DNA of 64,000 nucleotides, from contig NZ_JAHKRA010000003.1 of NCBI RefSeq assembly GCF_019345525.1, positions 62,001-126,000 of the forward strand, given 5' to 3'. The translations under genes were made by a program, and so were the position numbers. Shown here piece after piece: positions 43,158-50,913 of this stretch. The stretch is from Flavobacterium sp. NKUCC04_CG (GTDB taxonomy: Bacteria > Bacteroidota > Bacteroidia > Flavobacteriales > Flavobacteriaceae). Every line of letters begins with the position of its first letter. Position 1 is the stretch's first letter. Below the pieces are notes generated by a model. That model saw only the letters and a program-made list of their open reading frames with translations, did no database searches and had not been told where the DNA came from.

Positions 43158-44642
43158 TTAATTATTGCTTGGCAACAAGGTTGGTCCAGGATAAGTTGCC
43201 GGGTTTACCAACGGAATATTTGCTTTATAATACGAATTAACCGTACGCAAAATCTCATTAGCTACAAAAGCATACCCACGAGCATTTAAATGCACCCCAT
43301 CTAAGGAAAACATTACCGTACTTAAATTACTCAATCCTTTGAAATAATCAGCGGTATAAATTTGTCCATCTTCTGCTCTTAATCCAGAAACTGCCTTATT
43401 TAAAACCTCATTCATATCAACTACAGCCAAACCTTTTGAAGCTGCTGCTGCTTTGATAATATTATTAAATTCAACTGTTGCTTGTCTAGCATTAGTAATT
43501 TCATCTTTACTTAAAACCCACTCATCACTTAAAGGAACAGAAAGTCCATGGATTTTTGTTGCATCACCTCCTATAGGTTTCCCAATAATGGCTTGAGATG
43601 TAAACACTAATAAATCCTCTTTTGTCGCTTGTCTGTATGAAGGCATTCCCAAGCCAGATAAATTGGTTAAAAACTTATCTTCAATAACTACTGCATTCTT
43701 ACCTGCAGTAAATTTAACTGTTCTCGCATCCACTTCTTTCTGGGTGATCATGCCCCCTCCAAGCGCAAGTAATAAACCTCCATTGTACTGTGCGTAACCG
43801 GCATTAAGCATGGCAGCAGTGCTTGCATCTAAAGGTACCGGATTATAGGGTACTGTTGTAAAATATGGAATCGCAGTCACGTCTGGAATGGTAGCTACCG
43901 CACCTTTAGCTCCTTTTGAAGTCAATTTCTCAATTATTTCCTCATAAGCGCGTTTAAAAACGGGAACGGGTGTAATATCATTTTCGCCTGTTCCTCCAAC
44001 AATTCCTACTCCGCCGCTAGTAGAGTAACCCAATACGTCGTTATTCCCAATCCAATTGGTGAAAAACGTAGGATTTAAACTCATAGCATCATCCAGTACC
44101 GTTACAGCGGCTGAAGTCGCTTGACGCACAAAATACGGGTTAGCGGTTCCGGTTTGAATTCCAGCTATATTACCGTAATTCGGCAAGGTTAAATGAAATG
44201 ATTTAGCCCCTGGAATCCCCATATTATTATAGGCTTTTGCCTGCAACTTGGTAACTTCAATAGTCGATACTCCTTTTAAATTTTCTGGAAGTCCGGTTGC
44301 CATATTAATGATCAATCGAGTTCCTTTTACAGCTGTACCGTTAATCAATAAACCTCCTAAATTATTAGTATCATCAGCATAACTAGGCTGGGTAAATACA
44401 CCACCACCTACAACTGCAAATTGTTTAGCTAAAATGTTAGGAAAAGAATTTTCTTGTCCGCTTTTAAAAACCGTTCCGTCCATAAAACCAGCAGTTAAGG
44501 AATTCCCCAATGCCACATAGGTCGTAAAATCAGCTTCTCCTTTGCTGTAAATAGCATCATCTACTTCATTTTCGAAAGACGGCTCACAACCAGCTATGGC
44601 CATTGCCAGCACCGGAAGTATATATATATATTTATTTTTCAT
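43158..44642 (-). CDS. SGNH/GDSL-family hydrolase lipoprotein
   Basis: A 494-residue lipoprotein (signal MKNKYIYILPVLAMAIAGC, Cys19) of the SGNH esterase family. Block I is ALGNSLTAG with nucleophile Ser48 (GNSL instead of GDSL). Block III is NWIGNNDVLGY with the oxyanion Asn, and block V is SLDGVHLNARGY with Asp448 and His451. Members are esterases, lipases or acetylhydrolases; substrate unknown. It is 17 bp downstream of a FadL-type porin on the same strand, which suggests a joint role in importing and hydrolysing a hydrophobic or acylated compound. Confidence 0.9.
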   Translation of the reverse strand: MKNKYIYILPVLAMAIAGCEPSFENEVDDAIYSKGEADFTTYVALGNSLTAGFMDGTVFKSGQENSFPNILAKQFAVVGGGVFTQPSYADDTNNLGGLLINGTAVKGTRLIINMATGLPENLKGVSTIEVTKLQAKAYNNMGIPGAKSFHLTLPNYGNIAGIQTGTANPYFVRQATSAAVTVLDDAMSLNPTFFTNWIGNNDVLGYSTSGGVGIVGGTGENDITPVPVFKRAYEEIIEKLTSKGAKGAVATIPDVTAIPYFTTVPYNPVPLDASTAAMLNAGYAQYNGGLLLALGGGMITQKEVDARTVKFTAGKNAVVIEDKFLTNLSGLGMPSYRQATKEDLLVFTSQAIIGKPIGGDATKIHGLSVPLSDEWVLSKDEITNARQATVEFNNIIKAAAASKGLAVVDMNEVLNKAVSGLRAEDGQIYTADYFKGLSNLSTVMFSLDGVHLNARGYAFVANEILRTVNSYYKANIPLVNPATYPGPTLLPSNN

Positions 44643-44659
44643 GATTTTTGTGGTATAAA

Positions 44660-45904
44660 TTAAAAACTATAAGACAATCCTAAACCAGCTGAAAACACAC
44701 TTGTTAAATAAGTCCCTCCAAACGATACAGCTGTACCATCTTCTATAAAATGATCGTATGAACTGTTGGTTTCGCTAAAATGAAGGTATGCTAGAGATAC
44801 ATCAACCCCAAGTTTTTTAGTGATTTTATAAGTAAATCCTCCGGTATAAGCTCTAGAATCATTTCTTGGCGTTTCCGGCGCAAAATAACCTTGTTGTACT
44901 GGACTTTCGTCATAATACCACCCCGCTCTTAAGGATAGTTTGTCGCAAGCGGTGTATTGCAATCCCAGACGGTAAGTACTTGAATCTTTATAGTTTCTTG
45001 CATTAACAGAACTTGGCGTACCGTTATTAAAATCAATAACTAAAGCGTCATAGGCTCTCCAATACGTTCTATTATAATCAAAGGCAAACAACCATTTATC
45101 CATTTTATAAGAGAATCCCGCAGTTAACTCTGCTGGCAAGGGCATATCTGCATTAAAAGTGGTATTGGTATAAGTCGATTGTGCAAAAGCGGGTAAATTA
45201 TAGAAAGTGGCATCACCGTCTTCGGCCTCCATAACAATTTTAGAGCGGTAGTTTAAACCCATTCTAAAATCCTCCGTAAGACTTACTAAGAATCCAGCCG
45301 TATATCCCCAAGCATGTACATTTTTGGCATTTATGGTTACATTCGCTCGTTGACCGTCTTCATTAGTCATACTTCGAGTCAAGTTTCTATTAAACTCTAC
45401 CGAACCATTAACGTAGATTGGTCCCCCTCCAAAACTAAAATGATCGCTTAACTTTACAGCAATTGTAGGCTGAAAATAAAAGGCTTTTAAATCTATATTA
45501 TTAACTAAATGAGAACCTTGCCAATCTCTATCCCAATCAACAGCACTACCATACGGGGTATAAACAGCTAAACCGGCAGACAGCCAATCGGTAATTTTTG
45601 CAGTTCCGTAGAAATACATAGGCGTACCGACATTTCGGGTGCTATTTGTCCAATTATAAGTCTCATTCTGAAATTTCGTATCGGCTATTAAAGCAGTTGC
45701 TCCTGCAGAAAAATTGTATTTGTCTTCTAAATACACCATACCAGCTGGGTTAAAAAACATTGTTTCTGCATTCCCAATCACGGCGACTCCGGTGTGTCCC
45801 ATAGCCAATTGCCTTTGTCCTTGCATACTTATACGATACCCGCCTGCAAAAGCAGATGAAGCCATAAGAGACAACAAGCTTACTGATAAAAGTTTTCTAA
45901 TCAT
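44660..45904 (-). CDS. FadL/OmpP1-family outer-membrane transporter
   Basis: A 414-residue outer-membrane barrel with signal peptide MIRKLLSVSLLSLMASSAFA. The start of the mature protein, GGYRISMQGQRQLAMGHTGVAVIGNAETMFFNPAGM, is the FadL N-terminal hatch signature (NPAG). Further family landmarks are WLSAGLAVYTPYGSAVDW and terminal aromatic strand SAGLGLSYSF. FadL proteins pass hydrophobic compounds laterally into the outer membrane; the substrate here may be a lipid cleaved by the downstream SGNH hydrolase. It is first gene of the porin-hydrolase-holin-like unit, with a good promoter. Confidence 0.93.
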   Translation of the reverse strand: MIRKLLSVSLLSLMASSAFAGGYRISMQGQRQLAMGHTGVAVIGNAETMFFNPAGMVYLEDKYNFSAGATALIADTKFQNETYNWTNSTRNVGTPMYFYGTAKITDWLSAGLAVYTPYGSAVDWDRDWQGSHLVNNIDLKAFYFQPTIAVKLSDHFSFGGGPIYVNGSVEFNRNLTRSMTNEDGQRANVTINAKNVHAWGYTAGFLVSLTEDFRMGLNYRSKIVMEAEDGDATFYNLPAFAQSTYTNTTFNADMPLPAELTAGFSYKMDKWLFAFDYNRTYWRAYDALVIDFNNGTPSSVNARNYKDSSTYRLGLQYTACDKLSLRAGWYYDESPVQQGYFAPETPRNDSRAYTGGFTYKITKKLGVDVSLAYLHFSETNSSYDHFIEDGTAVSFGGTYLTSVFSAGLGLSYSF

Positions 45905-45935
45905 GATTTTCTAGTGTTTGCATTATTGTTACTCT

Positions 45936-45966
45936 CAAATTTAGTCTTTTTTACGAATTTTCCAAA
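45936..45966 (-). promoter_or_regulatory. Promoter of the FadL-type porin gene
   Basis: On the minus strand TTTG (plus 45963-45966), 19 bp, then TAAATTTG (45936-45943), about 32 bases upstream of the ATG. Both boxes match. Confidence 0.75.
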
Positions 45967-46015
45967 TTTTTTACACTATTTTTTTAAGGTGCTGTTTATT
46001 ATACTGCAATTAATG

Positions 46016-46046
46016 CAAAAAGAGCGAAATTTTCGCTCTTTTTTTA
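46016..46046 (-). terminator. Terminator of the alpha/beta hydrolase-pdxJ unit
   Basis: Stem AAGAGCGA/TCGCTCTT with a short AT loop and flanking A/T runs, just after the hydrolase stop on the minus strand. Confidence 0.82.
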
Positions 46047-46072
46047 ACATTATTTGTATTAAAAATTTCTTA

Positions 46073-46831
46073 TTATAAGAATTGTTCCACCACTTCTTGA
46101 AATTTTAAAGGATTCTCGGCATGCACCCAGTGTCCCGCATCGGGAACTTGAACTGTTATTGCCTTTGGAAAATGCTGCTTAATTAAAGACTGATCTTGTT
46201 CTAAAATATAACTGGAACGCGCTCCCTTGATAAACAAAACATCGCCTTCAAATACAGCAGCTGCAGCCAAGGCTTCACCTACAGCTTCTGGCTGTTTATT
46301 AAAAGCTTTTAGATTAAAGCGGAAGTCCAACTGCCCGGGTTCTCTCCAATAGAGGTTTTTCATCAAAAACATCCGTGTGGATGCATCGGGAATCAATGGA
46401 GTTAAAACGGATTCAACCTCTGAACGAGAAGGTTTAAGTGAAAAATCTACCGCATTGAGCGCCTCTAAAATATCTTGGTGATGTGGCGGATAGTATTTAG
46501 GTCCAATATCAACCACCAGTAGCTTAGAGACGAGTTGCGGATTTTTTACCGCAAAACTCATAGCGACTTTCCCTCCCATGGAATGCCCTAATACTATAGA
46601 TTGAGAAAGTTTATTAGCCACAAAATAATCCTCTACATCAGCCACCATTAGCGCATAGGAAAATTCCTCAGAATGAAAACTCCTTCCGTGGTTTCGCATA
46701 TCTAATAAATGAACCTCATAGCCCTTTTCTGCCAAATGAGTCCCAAAGCTCTTCCAATTATCCGACATACCGAGATAGCCGTGAATAATTATAAAAGGAA
46801 TCCCTGTTCCTTCAATTTTAGAAAAAATCAT
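46073..46831 (-). CDS. Alpha/beta hydrolase (YbfF-like esterase)
   Basis: A 252-residue cytoplasmic alpha/beta hydrolase. The oxyanion region is IHGYLGMSDNWKSFG, the nucleophile elbow is GHSMGGKVA with Ser84, and the catalytic His234 is in GHWVHAENP; the acid is likely one of the Asp residues before it. It resembles the YbfF esterases (short-chain acyl or CoA thioesters), but the true substrate is unknown. It follows pdxJ by 10 bp on the same strand and is probably cotranscribed. Confidence 0.9.
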   Translation of the reverse strand: MIFSKIEGTGIPFIIIHGYLGMSDNWKSFGTHLAEKGYEVHLLDMRNHGRSFHSEEFSYALMVADVEDYFVANKLSQSIVLGHSMGGKVAMSFAVKNPQLVSKLLVVDIGPKYYPPHHQDILEALNAVDFSLKPSRSEVESVLTPLIPDASTRMFLMKNLYWREPGQLDFRFNLKAFNKQPEAVGEALAAAAVFEGDVLFIKGARSSYILEQDQSLIKQHFPKAITVQVPDAGHWVHAENPLKFQEVVEQFL

Positions 46832-46840
46832 ACTTGTTAT

Positions 46841-47554
46841 TTATTTCAATTTGTTAATATACATATTTACAACATTCTCCAAACCGAGATAGAGTGATTC
46901 CGCGATTAAAGCATGCCCAATAGAAACTTCTAAAAGTCCGGGGATTTCGCTTTTAAAAAACGCTATATTTTCCAAACTTAAGTCGTGCCCAGCATTGATT
47001 CCCAATCCCAGTTCCTGAGCTAAGTGCGCTGCTTCTACATAAGGTAAGATCCCCTTTTCGTTACCCAAGCCGTATTGATGAGCAAATTCTTCGGTATATA
47101 ATTCGATTCTATCGGCACCGGTTTCCCGAGCACCTTCTATCATTTTCAAAACGGGATCGACAAAAATCGAAGTTCGAATACCTTTTAATTTACATTCAGC
47201 AATGATTTCCTTTAAGAAATCTTGATTCTTTATGGTATCCCAACCGGCGTTTGAAGTCAATGCATTAACAGCATCCGGAACCAAAGTTACTTGAGTGGGT
47301 TTTGTTTCAAAAACCAAGCCCATAAAATGATCCATTGGATTGCCCTCTATATTGTATTCTGTATAAACTACTTTTACCAAATCGCGCGCATCTTGATATT
47401 TGATATGTCGCTCATCTGGCCGAGGATGAATGGTGACACCTTGTGCACCAAATCGCTGTACATCAGCAGCCACCTTCAATAAATCCGGGACATTTCCTCC
47501 CCGAGAGTTTCTAAGTGTTGCTATTTTATTGATGTTTACAGATAATTTTGTCAT
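46841..47554 (-). CDS. pdxJ: Pyridoxine 5'-phosphate synthase
   Basis: Condenses 1-deoxyxylulose 5-phosphate with 3-amino-2-oxopropyl phosphate to make pyridoxine phosphate (vitamin B6, DXP-dependent route). The 237-residue TIM barrel shows LSVNINKIATLRNSRGGNVPD at the start, GVTIHPRPDERHI, VTLVPDAVNALTSNAGWD, VDPVLKMIEGARETGADRIELYTEEFA, and NAGHDLSLENI. Length is normal. It is divergent from the CBS-domain gene and upstream of the hydrolase gene. Confidence 0.95.
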   Translation of the reverse strand: MTKLSVNINKIATLRNSRGGNVPDLLKVAADVQRFGAQGVTIHPRPDERHIKYQDARDLVKVVYTEYNIEGNPMDHFMGLVFETKPTQVTLVPDAVNALTSNAGWDTIKNQDFLKEIIAECKLKGIRTSIFVDPVLKMIEGARETGADRIELYTEEFAHQYGLGNEKGILPYVEAAHLAQELGLGINAGHDLSLENIAFFKSEIPGLLEVSIGHALIAESLYLGLENVVNMYINKLK

Positions 47555-47646
47555 GACAAATCGGTTTTAAAAACAAAAATACAAAGTATAATGAAGCAGT
47601 ATTGGTTTATTTTTGATTATTTTGCACGGTATTAAAGCGCATAACC

Positions 47647-48306
47647 ATGAACGATGTTATCAAACCAACCCTATGCCAACAACCCCCTTTTGAGTTTCAA
47701 ACTTCAATTGAAGCTGCAACACTATTTATGAAGCTTCATTCCTTGTCACATTATGCGATTGTTGAACAGGGTATTTACAAGGGCAATGTACTACTAGAAG
47801 ATCTTTTGGAAATGGATTCTTCGGAAAAACTGGAGGTACTCCGACACGATTTGGATTTGTTTTTCACTACGGAAAACGCCAATTCCTTCGACATTTTGGA
47901 AATCTGTTCCAAAAACGACAGCAATATGGTTCCCATCATTGATAATCAAAAGGCCTATTTGGGTTATTTTCACTTTAGCGATTTAATCGATTTTTTCTCT
48001 ACAGCCCCGTTTTTCTCAGAAAAAGGAGTAAGCTTAACCATTGAAAAAAACAGTCAAAAGTATAGTTTTTCAGAAATAACGCAAATAGTCGAGAGTAACT
48101 ATTCTCGTCTATTAGGTGTTTTTATCTCTAAAATTGATAATGAAATGACAGAAATCATTTTAAAAATTAATTCCGAAAACATCAACGAAGTCATTCAAGC
48201 CTTTCGCAGGCACGATTACGAAGTGCTTTCTAAGCACTTAGAAGACGAATATACCACTGAATTGCAAGAACGGTCGAACTATTTAAACAAATACCTCAAT
48301 CTATAA
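47647..48306 (+). CDS. CBS-domain protein
   Basis: A 219-residue cytoplasmic protein with two CBS-like repeats (about 18-75 and 80-130; AATLFMKLHSLSHYAIVEQGIYKGNVLLEDLLE and FDILEICSKNDSNMVPIIDNQKAYLGYFHFSDLIDFF) followed by an ACT-like C-terminal segment (GVSLTIEKNSQKYSFSEITQIVESNYSRLLGVFISKIDNEMTEIILKI). CBS pairs usually bind adenosine nucleotides and regulate partner proteins. It starts the conserved plus-strand run CBS-nadK-DUF6089-uppS-bamA and is divergent from pdxJ, so a nucleotide-sensing role near NAD kinase is plausible but unproved. Confidence 0.88.
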   Translation: MNDVIKPTLCQQPPFEFQTSIEAATLFMKLHSLSHYAIVEQGIYKGNVLLEDLLEMDSSEKLEVLRHDLDLFFTTENANSFDILEICSKNDSNMVPIIDNQKAYLGYFHFSDLIDFFSTAPFFSEKGVSLTIEKNSQKYSFSEITQIVESNYSRLLGVFISKIDNEMTEIILKINSENINEVIQAFRRHDYEVLSKHLEDEYTTELQERSNYLNKYLNL

Positions 48307-48465
48307 AAAACAAATTGCCCTTCAACAAGTATTGCATTCAATTAAGAACCAAAGCGCAGTAAACGAAAACATTAACATTAAATTTGTCTGCGTTTTCGAC
48401 TCTATAAAAAACCGTTAACATCGAAGTGACGACATTGAGGTTTTAAACAAAAATATAAGCTATTT

Positions 48466-49350
48466 ATGAAATTTGCCATCTACGGACAAAGTTGCCAAAC
48501 CATTACTAAGGATATTATCCATCGCATGATGGGTGTTTTAGAAGAACATCATTCTACGGTAGTTTTTGAAGACCGATATTACCAACTGCTTTTAGAAAAC
48601 AAGATTCTAGAAGACCACTATGAAACCTTTAGCGAAAAAAGAGACTTGGATCAATCCTATCATTTTTTTATCGGTATTGGAGGTGATGGAACTTTGCTAC
48701 GTGCAGCCAACTTTGTAAAGAGCAATAACATTCCCATTCTCGGTATTAACGCCGGACGATTAGGATTTTTGGCCAATGTGCAACAAGATGCAATTGAAGA
48801 CCTACTCCCCTTGTTGTTTAGCAATCAATTTAAATTGTCTCGCAGATCGTTACTCAGTCTCGATTGCGAACCCGACCAATGCGATATCTTTGAAATGAAT
48901 TTTGCATTAAATGAGATTACAGTATCTCGAAAAGACACTACTTCGATGATTACGATTGAGACGTATCTCAACGACGATTATTTGGCTTCCTATTGGGCAG
49001 ACGGTTTAATCATATCTACACCTACGGGATCTACGGGCTACTCACTGAGCTGCGGAGGCCCAATTATAACTCCAGAAACAGCTTGTCTTATTATTACGCC
49101 CATTGCACCCCATAATTTAAATGTGCGTCCTTTAGTAATCAGTGACGATACCCGAATAAAACTAAAAGTATCCAGTAGAGAACCACAGTTTTTGGTTTCC
49201 TTAGATTCGGGAACCAAAGCCGTTGCCAATGAAACGGAAATCACCATCTCCAAAGCGCCTTTTACTATAAATATGGTAGAATTTCCGGAACAATTATTCT
49301 TAAAAACACTGAGAAATAAATTACTTTGGGGAGAGGATAAAAGAAATTGA
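48466..49350 (+). CDS. nadK: NAD kinase
   Basis: ATP-dependent phosphorylation of NAD to NADP, setting the NADPH pool for biosynthesis. The 294-residue protein has the diagnostic GGDGTLLRA (72-80) with catalytic Asp74, NIPILGINAGRLGFLANV, the substrate-binding NEITVSRKDTTSMI and SYWADGLIISTPTGSTGYSLSCGGPII. Length is normal for the bacterial family. A 159-bp gap separates it from the CBS gene and holds a perfect -7 box TAAATTTG (48379-48386) but no good -33. Confidence 0.95.
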   Translation: MKFAIYGQSCQTITKDIIHRMMGVLEEHHSTVVFEDRYYQLLLENKILEDHYETFSEKRDLDQSYHFFIGIGGDGTLLRAANFVKSNNIPILGINAGRLGFLANVQQDAIEDLLPLLFSNQFKLSRRSLLSLDCEPDQCDIFEMNFALNEITVSRKDTTSMITIETYLNDDYLASYWADGLIISTPTGSTGYSLSCGGPIITPETACLIITPIAPHNLNVRPLVISDDTRIKLKVSSREPQFLVSLDSGTKAVANETEITISKAPFTINMVEFPEQLFLKTLRNKLLWGEDKRN

Positions 49351-49457
49351 TTATTTTTTTATACTTTTCAACATTAAAAATCGTTTTAGAAAAACATCGT
49401 AAATAAAAAAAACACACATTAAAAATGGTTATCACGATTTTTAAAACTCTATATTAG

Positions 49458-49465
49458 TATATTTG
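49458..49465 (+). promoter_or_regulatory. -7 box for the DUF6089-uppS-bamA unit
   Basis: TATATTTG, 17 bases before the DUF6089 ATG. The -33 region lies inside the right arm of an 11-bp inverted repeat (TTAAAAATCGT at 49374-49384 and ACGATTTTTAA at 49434-49444). Confidence 0.6.
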
Positions 49466-49482
49466 CAACCTATTTTAACAAA

Positions 49483-50166
49483 ATGACCCGAACTCTAACA
49501 ACTTTTTTAATGCTTTTTTGCATTAGCACCATAAGCGCTCAAATACATGAAGTTGGTATCAGCTTTGGCGGCGCCAATTACGTAGGTGATGTAGGGTCTA
49601 CTCAATATATAGCTCCAAAAGAATTGGGCTATGGTATTGTTTACCGCTGGAATAGGAGTCCCAGACATTCCTTTAGATTTAGTTATACTCAATTAAAGAT
49701 AGCTGCGGATGACGCAAAATCGGATATGGGTAGCAGGAAAGAGCGAGGATATGCCTTTAAAAACAACATAAAGGAGATTTCTTTAGGAATGGAATTTAAT
49801 TTTTTTGAATTTGACCTTCACGAACCGGGCTTTGCCGCAACCCCTTATTTATACAGTGGGCTGGCAGGCTTTCAATACGACGAGTTTCATTTTAAAAAAG
49901 GGAAATTATATGAAGATGGCACCAATAAATCCTTAGCTATTCCAATAGTTGCAGGATTTAAGGCTCGACTAGGCCAACGATTAATTATCAGTGCCGAAGT
50001 GGGTGCTCGATATACCTTTACGGATAATTTGGACGGTAGCGCCGCAAGTGACACTGAATTTGAATCCTATAATTTCGGAAAAAAGAACAACAAAGATTGG
50101 TACTTTTACAGCGGCCTAACTTTGACCTATACATTCGGAAAAAACCCTTGTTATTGCACACCTTAA
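49483..50166 (+). CDS. DUF6089-family outer-membrane beta-barrel protein
   Basis: A 227-residue protein with a signal peptide (MTRTLTTFLMLFCISTISAQ) and a mature part starting IHEVGISFGGANYVGDVGSTQYI. That opening and the following alternating strands (GYGIVYRWNRSPRHSFRFSYTQLKI, GMEFNFFEF, YLYSGLAGF, AGFKARLG) match the DUF6089 barrel, which in Bacteroidota is encoded beside uppS and bamA. It ends CYCTP. Its stop TAA shares two bases with the next ATG (TAATG), so uppS is translationally coupled. Its envelope role is unknown. Confidence 0.88.
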   Translation: MTRTLTTFLMLFCISTISAQIHEVGISFGGANYVGDVGSTQYIAPKELGYGIVYRWNRSPRHSFRFSYTQLKIAADDAKSDMGSRKERGYAFKNNIKEISLGMEFNFFEFDLHEPGFAATPYLYSGLAGFQYDEFHFKKGKLYEDGTNKSLAIPIVAGFKARLGQRLIISAEVGARYTFTDNLDGSAASDTEFESYNFGKKNNKDWYFYSGLTLTYTFGKNPCYCTP

Positions 50167-50906
50167 TGAATTTGATTGAACAAATAAATCCCGCATTACT
50201 TCCCAATCACCTTGCTATCATAATGGACGGCAACGGTCGATGGGCTAAGCAAAAAGGACTACTCAGAGTTATCGGCCACGAAAATGGCGCAAAAAGTGTT
50301 CGCACCACAGTAGAAACCTGCGCTAAGTTGGGGATTCAAAACCTAACCCTATATGCGTTTTCTACCGAAAACTGGAATAGACCTAGGCTTGAAGTAGACT
50401 CACTAATGAAACTATTGGTAAAATCTCTAAAAAAAGAGCTGAAGACTTTCACAAAAAACGAAATTTCTCTAAATGCTATTGGCAATCTTTCCAGTTTACC
50501 TATGTCCGTTCAAAACGAACTTTTCGAGGTAATTGAAAAAACGAAAGACAATGGAAAAATGACCCTAACTCTAGCTTTGAGCTATGGTTCAAGAGAAGAA
50601 ATAATCAATGCCACCAAACAAATATGTGATAAAGTTAAAAATAATATAATTTCAATAGCCAATATTGATGAATCAATTATTAATGAGCATCTTTACACGC
50701 ATAATTTACCCGACGTAGACCTTGTAATCAGGACTAGCGGCGAACAGCGTATCAGCAATTTCTTACTTTGGCAAATTGCATACGCTGAATTTTATTTTAC
50801 AGAAGTGCTTTGGCCAGACTTTACAGAAGTACATCTTTGCCAAGCCCTGTTAAGTTATCAAAATAGAGAACGAAGATTTGGAAAAACAAGTGAACAAATT
50901 AAATAA
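50166..50906 (+). CDS. uppS: Isoprenyl (undecaprenyl diphosphate) synthase
   Basis: Cis-prenyltransferase that makes undecaprenyl diphosphate, the lipid carrier for peptidoglycan and surface glycans. From the ATG at 50166 the protein has 246 residues: HLAIIMDGNGRWAKQKG with catalytic Asp21, ENWNRP, and the C-terminal DVDLVIRTSGEQRISNFLLWQIAYAEFYF, all typical UppS motifs. It overlaps the DUF6089 stop and is followed 7 bp later by bamA, so it belongs to the envelope operon. The in-frame TTG at 50097 would lie inside DUF6089 and is not used. Confidence 0.96.
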   Translation: MNLIEQINPALLPNHLAIIMDGNGRWAKQKGLLRVIGHENGAKSVRTTVETCAKLGIQNLTLYAFSTENWNRPRLEVDSLMKLLVKSLKKELKTFTKNEISLNAIGNLSSLPMSVQNELFEVIEKTKDNGKMTLTLALSYGSREEIINATKQICDKVKNNIISIANIDESIINEHLYTHNLPDVDLVIRTSGEQRISNFLLWQIAYAEFYFTEVLWPDFTEVHLCQALLSYQNRERRFGKTSEQIK

Positions 50907-50913
50907 TACTATA

